Below are positions 42,532-51,036 of a stretch of 64,000 nt of DNA, one piece after another. The position numbers were made by a program, and so were the translations under genes. Within the stretch, counting starts at the first letter, position 1. Every line of letters starts with the position of its first letter. The notes below the pieces were generated by a model, which saw only the letters and a list, made by a program, of their open reading frames with translations, did no database searches and was not told where the DNA came from. Origin of the DNA: Pseudomonadota bacterium (GTDB taxonomy: Bacteria > Pseudomonadota > Alphaproteobacteria > Rhizobiales > Devosiaceae); contig JAEWGT010000015.1 in assembly GCA_023388175.1 (NCBI GenBank), positions 124,001 through 188,000 of the forward strand, given 5' to 3'.

Positions 42532-42734
42532 AAAACCGGCTGAAGGAACTGCGCACGGCCAGGGGCTGGTCACAGGCCGTTCTCGGCGAAAAACTCGACG
42601 TGTCGCGTCAATCCATCATTGCCATAGAGAGTGGCAGGTTCGACCCGTCGCTCCCGCTCGCGTTCAGAATTGCCCGCCTGTTGGCCGAGCCGATCGAGGC
42701 GGTGTTCCAGTACGAGGAGGGCGCGGACCAGTAA
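42528..42734 (+). CDS. Short XRE family transcriptional regulator
   Basis: A 68-residue protein that is nearly all one helix-turn-helix (LKELRTARGWSQAVLGEKLD, then VSRQSIIAIESG). Similar short regulators (YozG type) act as dimers on palindromes. The start is TTG, in the overlap with the membrane protein gene. It probably represses the promoter at 42059-42115; that is inference. Confidence 0.88.
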   Translation: MKNRLKELRTARGWSQAVLGEKLDVSRQSIIAIESGRFDPSLPLAFRIARLLAEPIEAVFQYEEGADQ

Positions 42735-42740
42735 CGCGCC

Positions 42741-44216
42741 TTACTGGAACGCCGTCTCGGCAAAGCTGCGCAGCTTGCGCGAATGCAGACGTTCTGCAGG
42801 CTGGTCGCGCAGGATTTCCATGGCCCTCAAACCCACCAGCAGGTGTTGATTGACCTGCGTGCGGTAGAAGTCCGAGGCCATGCCGGGCAGCTTCAATTCA
42901 CCATGCAGCGGCTTGTCCGAAACGCAGAGCAGGGTGCCATAAGGCACGCGGAAACGGAATCCATTGGCCGCGATTGTCGCGCTCTCCATGTCCAGGGCTA
43001 CGGCGCGCGACTGGCTTAACTGCCGCGTGATCGCCACCTGGTCCCACAATTCCCAGTTGCGGTTGTCGAAGGTCGCCACGGTCCCGGTGCGCATGATCTT
43101 CTTGGTTTCGACACCTTGGGTCTGCGTGATTTCCTCCACCGCTTGCTCCAGCGCGACCTGCACTTCGGCGAGGGCGGGAATCGGCACGGAAAGCGGCAGG
43201 TCGGCGTCGAGCACATGGTCTTCGCGCACATAGGCATGGGCCAGCACATAGTCACCCAGCTCCTGCGAATTGCGCAGGCCCGCGCAGTGACCCAGCATGA
43301 TCCAGGCATGGGGCCGCAGCACGGCGATATGGTCGGTGATGGTCTTGGCGTTGGACGGGCCGACGCCGATATTGACCATGGTAATGCCTTTGCCGCGCTC
43401 GGCGACGAGATGGTAGGCCGGCATTTGCGGACTGCGTACCGGCACGGTGCCGGAAACACCACCGCCCGTCAGCATGTTGTCGGTGACCACGTTTCCGGGC
43501 TCGACAAAGCGCTGATAGACCTCATGGCTGCTCTTGAGGTGCTCCTTGGCGATGCGGCAGAACTCGTCGATATAGAACTGGTAATTCGTGAAAATCACGA
43601 AATTCTGGAAATGGTCGGCATCTGTGCCGGTATAGTGCGCCAGCCGGAACAGTGAATAATCGACGCGCGGCGCGGTGAAGGCCGACAGAGGATAGGGGCC
43701 GCCACGGGGTGGCACATAGGTGCCATTGGCGATCTCGTCATCCGTATTGGCGAGGTCCGGCACATCGAACAGGTCACGCAGCGGCACGTCCATGGCGTTG
43801 AGCGTTGCGCCATCGACATGGTCGCGCGGACCCAGGGCGAAATGCAGCGGAATCGGGGTCTCCGATTCGCCCACGTCGATCGTGCCGCCATGATTGGCGA
43901 GAATGACGGCGAACTGCTCCTGCAAATAGCCCTTGAACAGGTCCGGCGCAGTTACGGTCGTGCGGTAAAGCCCCGGCGTATGCAGATAGCCGTAGGGCAG
44001 GGTACTTTCATGCTTGGAATAGCTGGTGGAGCGCACCTCAACTTGCGGATAAAAGGCGCGCACCCGGCCTGCCGGCACCGTGCCGTCGGTCAGTGCCTCG
44101 AGGTGTCCGCGAATGAATCTGCAATTGCGGTGATAGATATGGGCGACATGCGCCCAGGCCGCTGCCGGATCGGTGAAGGACTGCTTTTCGAGGCGCGGCG
44201 GCGTGAGGATATTCAT
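42741..44216 (-). CDS. amn: AMP nucleosidase
   Basis: A 491-residue enzyme that splits AMP into adenine and ribose 5-phosphate. An N-terminal AMP nucleosidase-specific domain (about 1-190) precedes the phosphorylase-fold catalytic domain (about 200-491), with VNIGVGPSNAKTITDHIAVL and ALDMESATIAANGFRFRVPY. The length matches the E. coli enzyme (484). ATG 44216 is preceded by AGGGGA. Converges with the XRE gene. Confidence 0.95.
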   Translation of the reverse strand: MNILTPPRLEKQSFTDPAAAWAHVAHIYHRNCRFIRGHLEALTDGTVPAGRVRAFYPQVEVRSTSYSKHESTLPYGYLHTPGLYRTTVTAPDLFKGYLQEQFAVILANHGGTIDVGESETPIPLHFALGPRDHVDGATLNAMDVPLRDLFDVPDLANTDDEIANGTYVPPRGGPYPLSAFTAPRVDYSLFRLAHYTGTDADHFQNFVIFTNYQFYIDEFCRIAKEHLKSSHEVYQRFVEPGNVVTDNMLTGGGVSGTVPVRSPQMPAYHLVAERGKGITMVNIGVGPSNAKTITDHIAVLRPHAWIMLGHCAGLRNSQELGDYVLAHAYVREDHVLDADLPLSVPIPALAEVQVALEQAVEEITQTQGVETKKIMRTGTVATFDNRNWELWDQVAITRQLSQSRAVALDMESATIAANGFRFRVPYGTLLCVSDKPLHGELKLPGMASDFYRTQVNQHLLVGLRAMEILRDQPAERLHSRKLRSFAETAFQ

Positions 44217-44528
44217 CTTGTCCCCTGATGCGGTCCCGCGGATCGGGCCGCTTGCTGGAATCGTGTCTGTTACGCCCGCTATTATAGAAGCTGCGTGACG
44301 CCTTCTCAACGCCGCGCCCGCCGCCTGTCAGCCGCGTTCACAACTCGGTGACGCGCTCTTTTCTTGCCGCAATTGGTCGCCATCTTTCAGGCAGTTCATC
44401 GGCACGGCAAGCGACCCATGCATCCGATGAGCGGGAAAAGGTTTGCCGCTTGTCCCCCAAGCCCTCAACAGCGCGGTGGGCCATTTCCCCAGAAAGGCCG
44501 CCCGGCAGCAACGCCGTGGCGGCCTTTC
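44217..44528. other. Intergenic region between amn and the DUF1801 gene
   Basis: 312 bases without a gene. It holds the amn promoter (44281-44309) and the large hairpin after DUF1801 (44491-44529), both listed separately. I see nothing else in the remaining 180 bases. Confidence 0.6.
44281..44309 (-). promoter_or_regulatory. Sigma-70-type promoter of amn
   Basis: On the minus strand TTGAGA (44304-44309) and a perfect TATAAT (44281-44286) are exactly 17 bases apart. Transcription would start about 58 bases upstream of the amn ATG. Confidence 0.75.
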
Positions 44529-44529
44529 T
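44491..44529 (-). terminator. Long hairpin after the DUF1801 gene
   Basis: AGAAAGGCCGCC (44491-44502) and GGCGGCCTTTCT (44518-44529) pair perfectly, extended inward by CGGC/GCCG. It starts at the stop codon of DUF1801 and leaves a short U-rich 3' arm on that strand. Confidence 0.75.
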
Positions 44530-44960
44530 CATTGCGGATATTTTTTCTGCATATGGTCGAAGGCGCATTGGGTGAGCGCGCGCAATATTTCCACGTCGAT
44601 ATCCGCCAGCTTCTTCACATAGAGACAGGCTTTGCCCGTGCGGTGCTTGCCCAGCTTTGCCAGCAAGGCCGCCTGCTGGTCGGCTTCCGCTCCGTCGTGG
44701 GCCACCAGAATATAGAGGCTGAACTCGCCCTTGCGCGGCGCAAACCCGATGCGGAACGCGTCGCCTTCATGGCCTGAGGCGTATTTGTAGTGATATTGCC
44801 CGAAGCCGATCATCGTCCCCCACAAGACCGGCTGCTGCCCCGACACCTCCTGCATCATGGCGATGAGTGTCTGGCTGTCCTGGCGTCTGCCGGGATCATC
44901 AAGGGCGTCAAGAAACGCCGTCACATCGCCTGTATGGGGGCGCGTCTTTTGCTCCGCCAC
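44529..44960 (-). CDS. DUF1801 domain protein
   Basis: A 143-residue protein with a YdhG-like DUF1801 fold (VTAFLDALDDPGRRQDSQTL, then WGTMIGFGQYHYKYASG, and GKACLYVKKLADID). Function is unknown. It lies 11 bases after the stop of DUF1176 on the same strand, so they may share a transcript. Confidence 0.88.
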   Translation of the reverse strand: MAEQKTRPHTGDVTAFLDALDDPGRRQDSQTLIAMMQEVSGQQPVLWGTMIGFGQYHYKYASGHEGDAFRIGFAPRKGEFSLYILVAHDGAEADQQAALLAKLGKHRTGKACLYVKKLADIDVEILRALTQCAFDHMQKKYPQ

Positions 44961-44971
44961 TCTGCTCTCCC

Positions 44972-45571
44972 TCAGGGCGTGGTGATCTCGAACACAGTCT
45001 CGGGGTTGATCTCGTCGTCATAGCTTGCATCCACCTCGTAGTGGATCAGGACGAATTCGCCGTCGCGAAACGCCCAGGTGCCCGACGAGCTGGCGTCCCC
45101 CAGGCCCCGCCATTTGGAAAAGGACGTGATCGTGTTGGTATCGGGGTCAAATTCGGAATTGACCAGAACCAGCGATGTGCCCATGCCCACTACCGGAACG
45201 CTCAGCAATTTCCCGTCAATGCCATCGTCTTCATATTGCGGGTCCACCGACGGCATGGCGAATGCCAGCGGCGTCAGCCCCTCATAATCCCGCTCGATAT
45301 AGTAAGAATGGTTGACGTTGTAGGCGCCGGCCATGCAGAAAACGCGGACCAGCGTCACCTGCTCCTCCTGGGCGTCGTCGCTCCAGCTTGGCTTATAGGT
45401 GATGGTCCAGCTTTCATACGCGTCGTCGGGCACATAGCCGTCCCTGCTGCACCATTCGCCACCGGCAAGGTTATGCAGTTTCATCACGCGCTTTTCGAGC
45501 GAGGCCTCCTGCGCCAGGGCAGGCGTCAGTGAAAGCGCCGCCAGCGGCAGCCAAAGCAATGGACGGATCAT
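44972..45571 (-). CDS. Secreted DUF1176 protein
   Basis: A 199-residue periplasmic protein with a signal peptide ending in ALAQ. The GGEWCSRDGYV and FCMAGAYNVNHSYY segments fit DUF1176, a family of unknown function. Two cysteines could form a disulfide. Divergent from folD. Confidence 0.78.
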   Translation of the reverse strand: MIRPLLWLPLAALSLTPALAQEASLEKRVMKLHNLAGGEWCSRDGYVPDDAYESWTITYKPSWSDDAQEEQVTLVRVFCMAGAYNVNHSYYIERDYEGLTPLAFAMPSVDPQYEDDGIDGKLLSVPVVGMGTSLVLVNSEFDPDTNTITSFSKWRGLGDASSSGTWAFRDGEFVLIHYEVDASYDDEINPETVFEITTP

Positions 45572-45600
45572 CGCGCATCCCTTATGTCGAAGCCGAAAAC

Positions 45601-45617
45601 GCGGGGGCTATCCCCGC
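45601..45617 (+). repeat. Small hairpin in the folD leader
   Basis: GCGGGG and CCCCGC flank a five-base GCTAT loop, 28 bases before the folD start. It may affect folD message, or may be incidental. Confidence 0.35.
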
Positions 45618-45645
45618 GCCTCCATTCAATCAGAACGAGGCCGAT

Positions 45646-46548
45646 ATGACCGCAAAAATCATCGATGGAAAAGCATTCGCTGAAAACCTGCGTGGTCGGA
45701 TTGCCGGACATGTCGAAAGATTGAAAAAAGACCATGGCATCACGCCGGGCCTGGCGGTTGTCATCGTCGGCGAAGACCCCGCCAGCCAGGTCTATGTATC
45801 GAGCAAGGCCAAGCAGACCGCTGAGGTCGGCATGAACTCCTATAAGCACGAACTTCCGGCAGATGTGGCCGAGGCCGATCTGCTGACGCTGATCGGCAAG
45901 CTCAACGCCGATCCGGCCGTGCATGGCATACTGGTGCAGATGCCGGTGCCCCGGCACATCGACCCAAACAAGGTCATCGAGGCCATTGATCCGGCCAAGG
46001 ATGTCGATTCCTTCACTCCGGCCAATGTCGGCAAGGTTCAGATCGGCCTGCCGGGCCCCGTCTCCTGCACGCCACTCGGCTGCCTCATGCTGCTGCGCGA
46101 CGAGCTCGGTTCGCTTGAAGGCAAGAACGCCGTCATCATTGGCCGCTCCAATCTGGTCGGCAAGCCGATGATGCAATTGCTGCTGCGCGATAATTGTACG
46201 GTCACCGTGGCCCATTCGCGCACGCACAACCTTGCCGATGTGGTTCGCGCGGCCGATATCGTCGTTGCCGCCGTGGGCCGCCCGCATATGGTCAAGGGCG
46301 ACTGGATCAAGCCGGGCGCCGTGGTCATTGATGTTGGAATCAATCGCATTCCCGCCCCTGAAAAGGGCGAGGGAAAGACCCGTCTTGTCGGCGACGTGGA
46401 CACGGCCGCGGCCAGTGCGGTGGCTTCCGCCATTACACCGGTCCCCGGTGGGGTCGGCCCCATGACCATTGCCTGCCTGCTGGCCAATACCATCACCACT
46501 GCCAGCCTGATCAATGGCCTGACGCCCCCGAGCGATCTGACTGCATGA
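45646..46548 (+). CDS. folD: Methylenetetrahydrofolate dehydrogenase/cyclohydrolase
   Basis: A 300-residue bifunctional enzyme of one-carbon metabolism that makes formyltetrahydrofolate from methylenetetrahydrofolate. The catalytic lysine is in YVSSKAKQTAEVG; VQMPVPRHID, IGRSNLVGKPM and the glycine-rich end PVPGGVGPMTIACLL are intact. ATG 45646 gives the family N-terminus; the frame is open upstream. Stop overlaps the next gene by four bases. Confidence 0.97.
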   Translation: MTAKIIDGKAFAENLRGRIAGHVERLKKDHGITPGLAVVIVGEDPASQVYVSSKAKQTAEVGMNSYKHELPADVAEADLLTLIGKLNADPAVHGILVQMPVPRHIDPNKVIEAIDPAKDVDSFTPANVGKVQIGLPGPVSCTPLGCLMLLRDELGSLEGKNAVIIGRSNLVGKPMMQLLLRDNCTVTVAHSRTHNLADVVRAADIVVAAVGRPHMVKGDWIKPGAVVIDVGINRIPAPEKGEGKTRLVGDVDTAAASAVASAITPVPGGVGPMTIACLLANTITTASLINGLTPPSDLTA

Positions 46549-47090
46549 CGGCGAATCTGCACGATCCCGGCGGCAAGGTGCGCCTGCGCCTCGGTGAAGG
46601 CGTTCGCGGCGATGCGGTCATGAGCGATTGCGGCCGCTACCGGCAGGTCATGCGCCGCTGGCTCGGGGAGACATTCCCGCAGGATTACATCCTCTTTATC
46701 GGCATGAACCCGTCCACCGCCGATGCCAGCGTCGATGATCCCACCTGTGCGCGGGAATGGACCTTTGCCCGCCGAGAAGGCTTTTCGGCCATGGTGAAGT
46801 GCAATGTCGGCGATTATCGCGCCACCGATCCTAAAATGCTGGTCGCGCCAGGTGTGGTCGCGGTCTCGCCTGCCAATATTCCGGCGATTCGTGACGCTGC
46901 CAGGAGGGCAGGGCGCGTCGTTCTCTGTCACGGCAAGCTCAACAAGGCGCTTGCGCCTGCCGGCCGCCAGATTGTGGAAACGTTGCGCGCTGACGGTCTC
47001 GATCTGTGGTGTTTCGGCTCAAATGCCGATGGCTCGCCCAAGCACCCACTCTATCTGCGCGCCGATACGCCACTCGTCCCCTATGTGTAG
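46545..47090 (+). CDS. DUF1643 domain protein
   Basis: A 181-residue protein with the DUF1643 signature YILFIGMNPSTADASVDDPT followed by the CAREWTFARREG segment. Function is unknown. Its ATG overlaps the folD stop, implying translational coupling. Confidence 0.9.
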   Translation: MTANLHDPGGKVRLRLGEGVRGDAVMSDCGRYRQVMRRWLGETFPQDYILFIGMNPSTADASVDDPTCAREWTFARREGFSAMVKCNVGDYRATDPKMLVAPGVVAVSPANIPAIRDAARRAGRVVLCHGKLNKALAPAGRQIVETLRADGLDLWCFGSNADGSPKHPLYLRADTPLVPYV

Positions 47091-47125
47091 AAGATAGCGA
47101 TTCACGGCGGTTAGTTGTTCACAAT

Positions 47126-47145
47126 CCCCGCAAAACCGGGGTTTG
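47126..47145 (+). terminator. Weak terminator after folD-DUF1643
   Basis: CCCCG pairs with CGGGG across CAAAAC, followed by TTTG, 36 bases after the stop. The stem is short. Confidence 0.45.
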
Positions 47146-47312
47146 TGGCGCCAACCGGGCTTGTCGGAGTGATTTTTCCGGTCCATTAACAGCTTTGCAC
47201 CGTCGGGCACGCGAAAACCCCCGGATTTCCTTGCGTTTCTCGCAGAATCGCAAAAGGTTGTCGGCGTTTTCGTTCGCCAAGAGACGGCGGGCATTCACTG
47301 TGAGGAAACGCT

Positions 47313-47585
47313 ATGAACAAAAACGATCTGGTTGGCGTCGTTGCCGACAAGGCTACGATCACCAAAGCACAGGCCGCCGAAGCGGTGGACGCAGTGTTCG
47401 AAGCCATCACCGCAGCCCTGAAGGGCGGCGACGAGGTTCGTCTGGTCGGTTTCGGCACCTTTGCCGTCTCCCAGCGCAAGGCTTCGACCGGCCGCAATCC
47501 TGCCACCGGTGCCGAGATTCAGATCCCGGCCTCGAACCAGGCAAAGTTCAAGCCCGGCAAGGGCCTCAAGGACGCGATCAACTAA
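47313..47585 (+). CDS. hup: HU family DNA-binding protein
   Basis: A 90-residue nucleoid protein. It begins MNKNDLVGVVADKATITKAQ and carries the DNA-binding arm GRNPATGAEIQIPASNQAKF. GAGGAA precedes the ATG. It is a single gene with a 222-base upstream region that should hold its promoter. C-ending codon bias suits a highly expressed gene. Confidence 0.96.
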   Translation: MNKNDLVGVVADKATITKAQAAEAVDAVFEAITAALKGGDEVRLVGFGTFAVSQRKASTGRNPATGAEIQIPASNQAKFKPGKGLKDAIN

Positions 47586-47738
47586 GATCCGCCTTGGCGT
47601 GTATCGCGGGCCACGAATGGCCTGCGAAATGCGACGATCAAAGTCTGGAGTGGCGCGTTGCGGTCATCAGAGGCACGCCGCTCCAGAAAATCGGCTCCGA
47701 GCAAGAACTGCCGGGGCCGTTTTGCATTATAATGGCAG

Positions 47739-47767
47739 TTGACGGGCCGAAGCAGGCACCCTAATCA
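47739..47767 (+). promoter_or_regulatory. Candidate promoter of tRNA-Val
   Basis: TTGACG and TAATCA are 17 bases apart, with the tRNA beginning 28 bases after the -10. A TATAAT at 47728-47733 just upstream is an alternative -10 without a clear -35. Confidence 0.45.
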
Positions 47768-47794
47768 AGGCGCCGTTCCGGTCCGAAATGGCAC

Positions 47795-47870
<76 letters not shown>

Positions 47871-48063
47871 TTCTCCGCATTGGCGGAACAATCCCGATTT
47901 ATGTTCGGCGCTCGTGGGCTCCCGGCCAGACATGGCAGGCGTCATGACGGGGCCAATCTTCCTCAGCGCTTTAAGAAAATCGCGTTACCATCTCTCATTG
48001 CATAAGTTTTCCACATTCGGGGGCCGCGTTCACAAAAATGTCGTCGCAATGCGATGAGGTCGC

Positions 48064-48092
48064 TTGACTTCACCATAGGGGGTCGGTAAACG
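48064..48092 (+). promoter_or_regulatory. Candidate promoter of tRNA-Asp
   Basis: TTGACT at 48064-48069 and TAAACG at 48087-48092 are 17 bases apart, 38 bases before the tRNA. GGGGTC/GACCCC flank the -10 as a short inverted repeat. Confidence 0.4.
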
Positions 48093-48129
48093 GACCCCAC
48101 GTTGCGCGGATGACTTGTTCGCAAGCGCT

Positions 48130-48206
<77 letters not shown>

Positions 48207-48322
48207 CCCTTTCTAAGGGTTTGCGCGTTTTCTCCTTTATACGTTCAGCCTCGATATGTGATGTGCGGCACTCACTTCGTTGTGAGTTTGGTGATCCGCA
48301 ATCGCTGCCAGCCCCATATTAT

Positions 48323-48345
48323 GTGAATGATGAATTCTCATTCAC
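48323..48345 (+). repeat. Inverted repeat next to the msrA ribosome binding site
   Basis: GTGAATGA and TCATTCAC are perfect 8-base arms around TGAATTC. The right arm touches the GAGGTG ribosome binding site of msrA, so it could be an operator or a translation-controlling hairpin. Confidence 0.55.
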
Positions 48346-48356
48346 GAGGTGCTGCC

Positions 48357-49091
48357 GTGCCCGCCCGCATTTACACTCCAGTCGATCGTCGTCGCCGCCA
48401 TTTGCTGACGGCTATGGCGGCGATGCCATTGCTCGGATTGCCCTTCCTTGCGCGCCCGGCAAGGGGACAGGAAGCTCCGGTGGTCATTCCCCCGCCCGAA
48501 ACGGATCTGGAGGAGTCTGGAGACAGGGCGGTGGCTCTATTGGCCGGCGGCTGCTTCTGGGGCGTGCAAGGCGTGTTTCAGCGCGTCAAGGGCGTCAAGA
48601 ATGCCATATCGGGCTATTCAGGCGGTTCAGCGGAAACGGCGACCTATGATTTGACCACCCGTGGCAATACCGGTCATGCCGAAGTTGTCGAAGTGACCTA
48701 CGACCCGCGTGAAGTCAGCTTCGGCACGCTTTTGCATGTGTATTTTTCAGTTGCCCACAATCCAACGCAGCTCAATTACCAGGGGCCGGACCGGGGCACG
48801 CAATACCGCTCTGCTATCTTTGCGCGGAACACGCAGCAGGCGGATGTTGCGCGCGCCTATATGGCCCAGCTCGATGATACTGGCCTGTTTGAAGGTCCCA
48901 TCGTCACCACCATTGAGCCTTTCGAGGCGTTCTATCCCGCCGAGCAGTATCACCAGGATTTTCTGACCCTCAATCCCGACTGGCCCTATATCGTGGTCCA
49001 CGATCTGCCCAAGATCGCGGCGCTGGAGCAGATATTTCCGAACCTGTTCCGGGATGAGCCTGTGCTGGTCGGTACGCTGCCCACCGCCTAG
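48357..49091 (+). CDS. msrA: Peptide methionine sulfoxide reductase MsrA, probably exported
   Basis: A 244-residue enzyme that reduces methionine-S-sulfoxide in proteins. The catalytic motif GGCFWG has its cysteine at 66. An N-terminal region with four arginines followed by a hydrophobic stretch (RRRRHLLTAMAAMPLLGLPF) and an ARPARG end looks like a Tat-type export signal, so it probably acts in the periplasm. GTG 48357 is chosen for GAGGTG six bases upstream; an ATG at 48327 or 48330 would place the start inside the inverted repeat. Confidence 0.9.
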   Translation: MPARIYTPVDRRRRHLLTAMAAMPLLGLPFLARPARGQEAPVVIPPPETDLEESGDRAVALLAGGCFWGVQGVFQRVKGVKNAISGYSGGSAETATYDLTTRGNTGHAEVVEVTYDPREVSFGTLLHVYFSVAHNPTQLNYQGPDRGTQYRSAIFARNTQQADVARAYMAQLDDTGLFEGPIVTTIEPFEAFYPAEQYHQDFLTLNPDWPYIVVHDLPKIAALEQIFPNLFRDEPVLVGTLPTA

Positions 49092-49176
49092 CGCTCCGCC
49101 ATGCAGGGCAGGGATGCGGGAACCGTCATGAGGGGTGGGCGTTTTTCACTTGCCCCTTCAGCACAGGAAGATCGCC

Positions 49177-49725
49177 ATGAGCCTGCGCAGGTCATTTATT
49201 ACGGTAAGCGTGTTTGCGTTTCTGGCCACAGGTGCCGCAAGCGCCGCCGATCCCATTGCCATCTCGACCTCGACGAATGCCGAAATGCCGGTCCATGGCC
49301 AAGAAAGTTTTGATTGGAATGGCTTTTACGCGGGCATTTTCGGCGCGACGGATCTGGCCCCGGCAGGGAACGCGCAGTTCGGGGCCGGCATCAATGCTGG
49401 CGTCAATGCACAGTTCGACTTCTATCTGCTGGGGGGCGAGGTAGCTGTTACCGGACTCAGTGACAGTGGCTCCGGCGAAACGGTTCACGGCCAGATTCTT
49501 GGCCGCGCCGGCCTGGTCGTGACCGAGGATGTTCTGCTGTATGCCGCCGGCGGCTATGGCATCGATCTTGGCCCGACTGCGTCAGACGGCATGCTCCTTG
49601 GCGGCGGCGCTGAATTGGCGATCACTGATTCCATGTCTGTGCGTGCGCAATATCTGCACAGCTTTCCGACCGTCGGAGGCAATCCGAGGGATGAGTTCGC
49701 AATAGGCGCCAATTTCCATTTCTAG
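49177..49725 (+). CDS. Outer-membrane beta-barrel protein, Omp25-like
   Basis: A 182-residue protein with a signal peptide (MSLRRSFITVSVFAFLATGA ending ASAAD) and the WNGFYAGIFG motif of Omp25/Omp31-type eight-stranded barrels. It ends in NFHF, with the C-terminal phenylalanine typical of outer-membrane proteins. AGGAAG precedes the ATG. A paralogue lies 320 bases downstream. Confidence 0.85.
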   Translation: MSLRRSFITVSVFAFLATGAASAADPIAISTSTNAEMPVHGQESFDWNGFYAGIFGATDLAPAGNAQFGAGINAGVNAQFDFYLLGGEVAVTGLSDSGSGETVHGQILGRAGLVVTEDVLLYAAGGYGIDLGPTASDGMLLGGGAELAITDSMSVRAQYLHSFPTVGGNPRDEFAIGANFHF

Positions 49726-50045
49726 GTTGATCGGGAAGCTCGATTCGCAAATGGCCACCTTTAACGGGGTGGCCGATTGCGTTTGCGGCGAGAATGTGGC
49801 AGTTTCCGCCTCATTCCTGCGGTAGGCATTGCTCGAACCTGTCCCTTACACCGCCGGAAACCCGCCTGATTGGGCGCTTTTGTATCAAATTGGATCAATT
49901 CCGGGACATTCCTGCAACAGGTGCCCGGAAATGGTCATCAAATCTTATCCGCACTTCCTAAATTGAGATGCTGTGGGGTTGTCAGCCCCGCGCCTGTGAG
50001 GCATTTATCGCTCGACTACGGTTAACTCTATTGGGAGTGCAAGAT
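49726..50045. other. Intergenic region between the two barrel genes
   Basis: 320 bases without a gene. It contains the hairpin listed at 49748-49780 and GGGAG at the ribosome binding site of the second barrel gene. The AT-richer part around 49880-49960 probably carries its promoter, but I cannot pick out convincing -35 and -10 boxes. Confidence 0.6.
49748..49780 (+). terminator. Hairpin after the first barrel gene
   Basis: GGCCACC (49753-49759) pairs with GGTGGCC (49768-49774), with outer GCAA/TTGC pairs and a short T-rich segment after. Confidence 0.55.
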
Positions 50046-50639
50046 ATGTTTGTACGTTCTCTCGTCATCGGCGTTTCCGCCGCTGCTCTTATGGTTGGTG
50101 GCGCTCAGGCCGCTGACCTGATCATCCCGACCACCCCGCAGCCGGTTTACACCGCTGCCGGTTTTGACTGGGAAGGTCTGTACATTGGTGCCCGTCTGGG
50201 TGGCCAGTTCGTCGGCGCTGATTCCTATGCCGGTTCCACCGTCAGCACCACCTATGGTGTCATCGGTGCCGCTGCTGGCGTGAACTTCATCCCGATGGAC
50301 CCGGTCCTGCTCGGCGTTGAAGTAACCGCTGACTACAACTGGAACAGCACTGCCGCTGTGACCTCGACCAGCGAATTCTTCGCCAACCTGCGCGTTGGTG
50401 CCGTCGTGACCGACAGCGCTCTCGTTTACGCAATCGGTGGCGTTGGTATCGCCAACGACGGCACGACCTCGCAGGGCGTGTACCAGCTCGGTGGTGGTGT
50501 TGAGTTTGCCGTTACCGACGCTGTCACCGTTCGCGGTGAAATCGTTGGCCAGGGCGACTTCGACACCGTCAACGCTGTCGGCACCGATCGCTTCTTCGAA
50601 TCCGCCAAGGCAACTGTCGGCGTGTTCTACCACTTCTAA
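50046..50639 (+). CDS. Outer-membrane beta-barrel protein, Omp25-like, probably abundant
   Basis: A 197-residue barrel protein with signal peptide MFVRSLVIGVSAAALMVGGA ending QAAD, the FDWEGLYIGARLG motif and a C-terminal FYHF. Codon choice differs from the neighbours: GTT, GCT, GGT and CGT are frequent, a pattern of strong expression. It is followed by two hairpins, one a strong terminator. No gene shares its transcript. Confidence 0.87.
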   Translation: MFVRSLVIGVSAAALMVGGAQAADLIIPTTPQPVYTAAGFDWEGLYIGARLGGQFVGADSYAGSTVSTTYGVIGAAAGVNFIPMDPVLLGVEVTADYNWNSTAAVTSTSEFFANLRVGAVVTDSALVYAIGGVGIANDGTTSQGVYQLGGGVEFAVTDAVTVRGEIVGQGDFDTVNAVGTDRFFESAKATVGVFYHF

Positions 50640-50644
50640 GAATT

Positions 50645-50677
50645 GCGTGACGGGGCTTGGGTCCCGTCGCCATTTTC
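50645..50677 (+). terminator. First hairpin after the second barrel gene
   Basis: TGACGGG pairs with CCCGTC, with outer GCG/GC pairs, then CCATTTTC. It starts just after the stop codon. Confidence 0.6.
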
Positions 50678-50690
50678 TTGCAGCCCATCT

Positions 50691-50727
50691 CGGCGGACCG
50701 ATAGCATCGGTCCGCCGTTTTGGTTTT
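50691..50727 (+). terminator. Strong intrinsic terminator before the nuo operon
   Basis: CGGCGGACCGAT pairs perfectly with ATCGGTCCGCCG around an AGC loop, followed by TTTTGGTTTT. It isolates the barrel gene from the nuo operon. Confidence 0.95.
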
Positions 50728-51036
50728 GAGCGAGAATCGCCTTTGCGGCTGGCGCGTTCCTTGAGCGCATCCGACTGGCCGCTAGTGTAGAGGCCTTTTC
50801 CTGCACGCCGGCATTTTTGAAACAAACGCACATTTCCCATGATCCGCAGGGCATGGCTGTGCGAAATTGCCGATGAATTTACATGATGATTTTTCTCATA
50901 TTTTCTTTCCCTTGAAACGTTTTGGGGGAAGGTCTAAGCCGTTCCGCATCACCTGTGCGTCGGCTGGCCTGCCCCAATTGCAGTCATGCCCGCGCGCATC
51001 ACGGCCGCCCCGGCCGCTTGAACTTTAGGCTGCCGC

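Larger units (their letters stand above)
50640..51036. other. Intergenic region between the barrel gene and nuoA
   Basis: 397 bases without a gene. The left part holds two terminator hairpins. The rest must contain the promoter of the complex I operon; the AT-rich stretch 50880-50920 (ATTTACATGATGATTTTTCT region) followed by TTGAAA at 50912-50917 is the best place to look, but no spaced -10 is clear. Confidence 0.6.
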
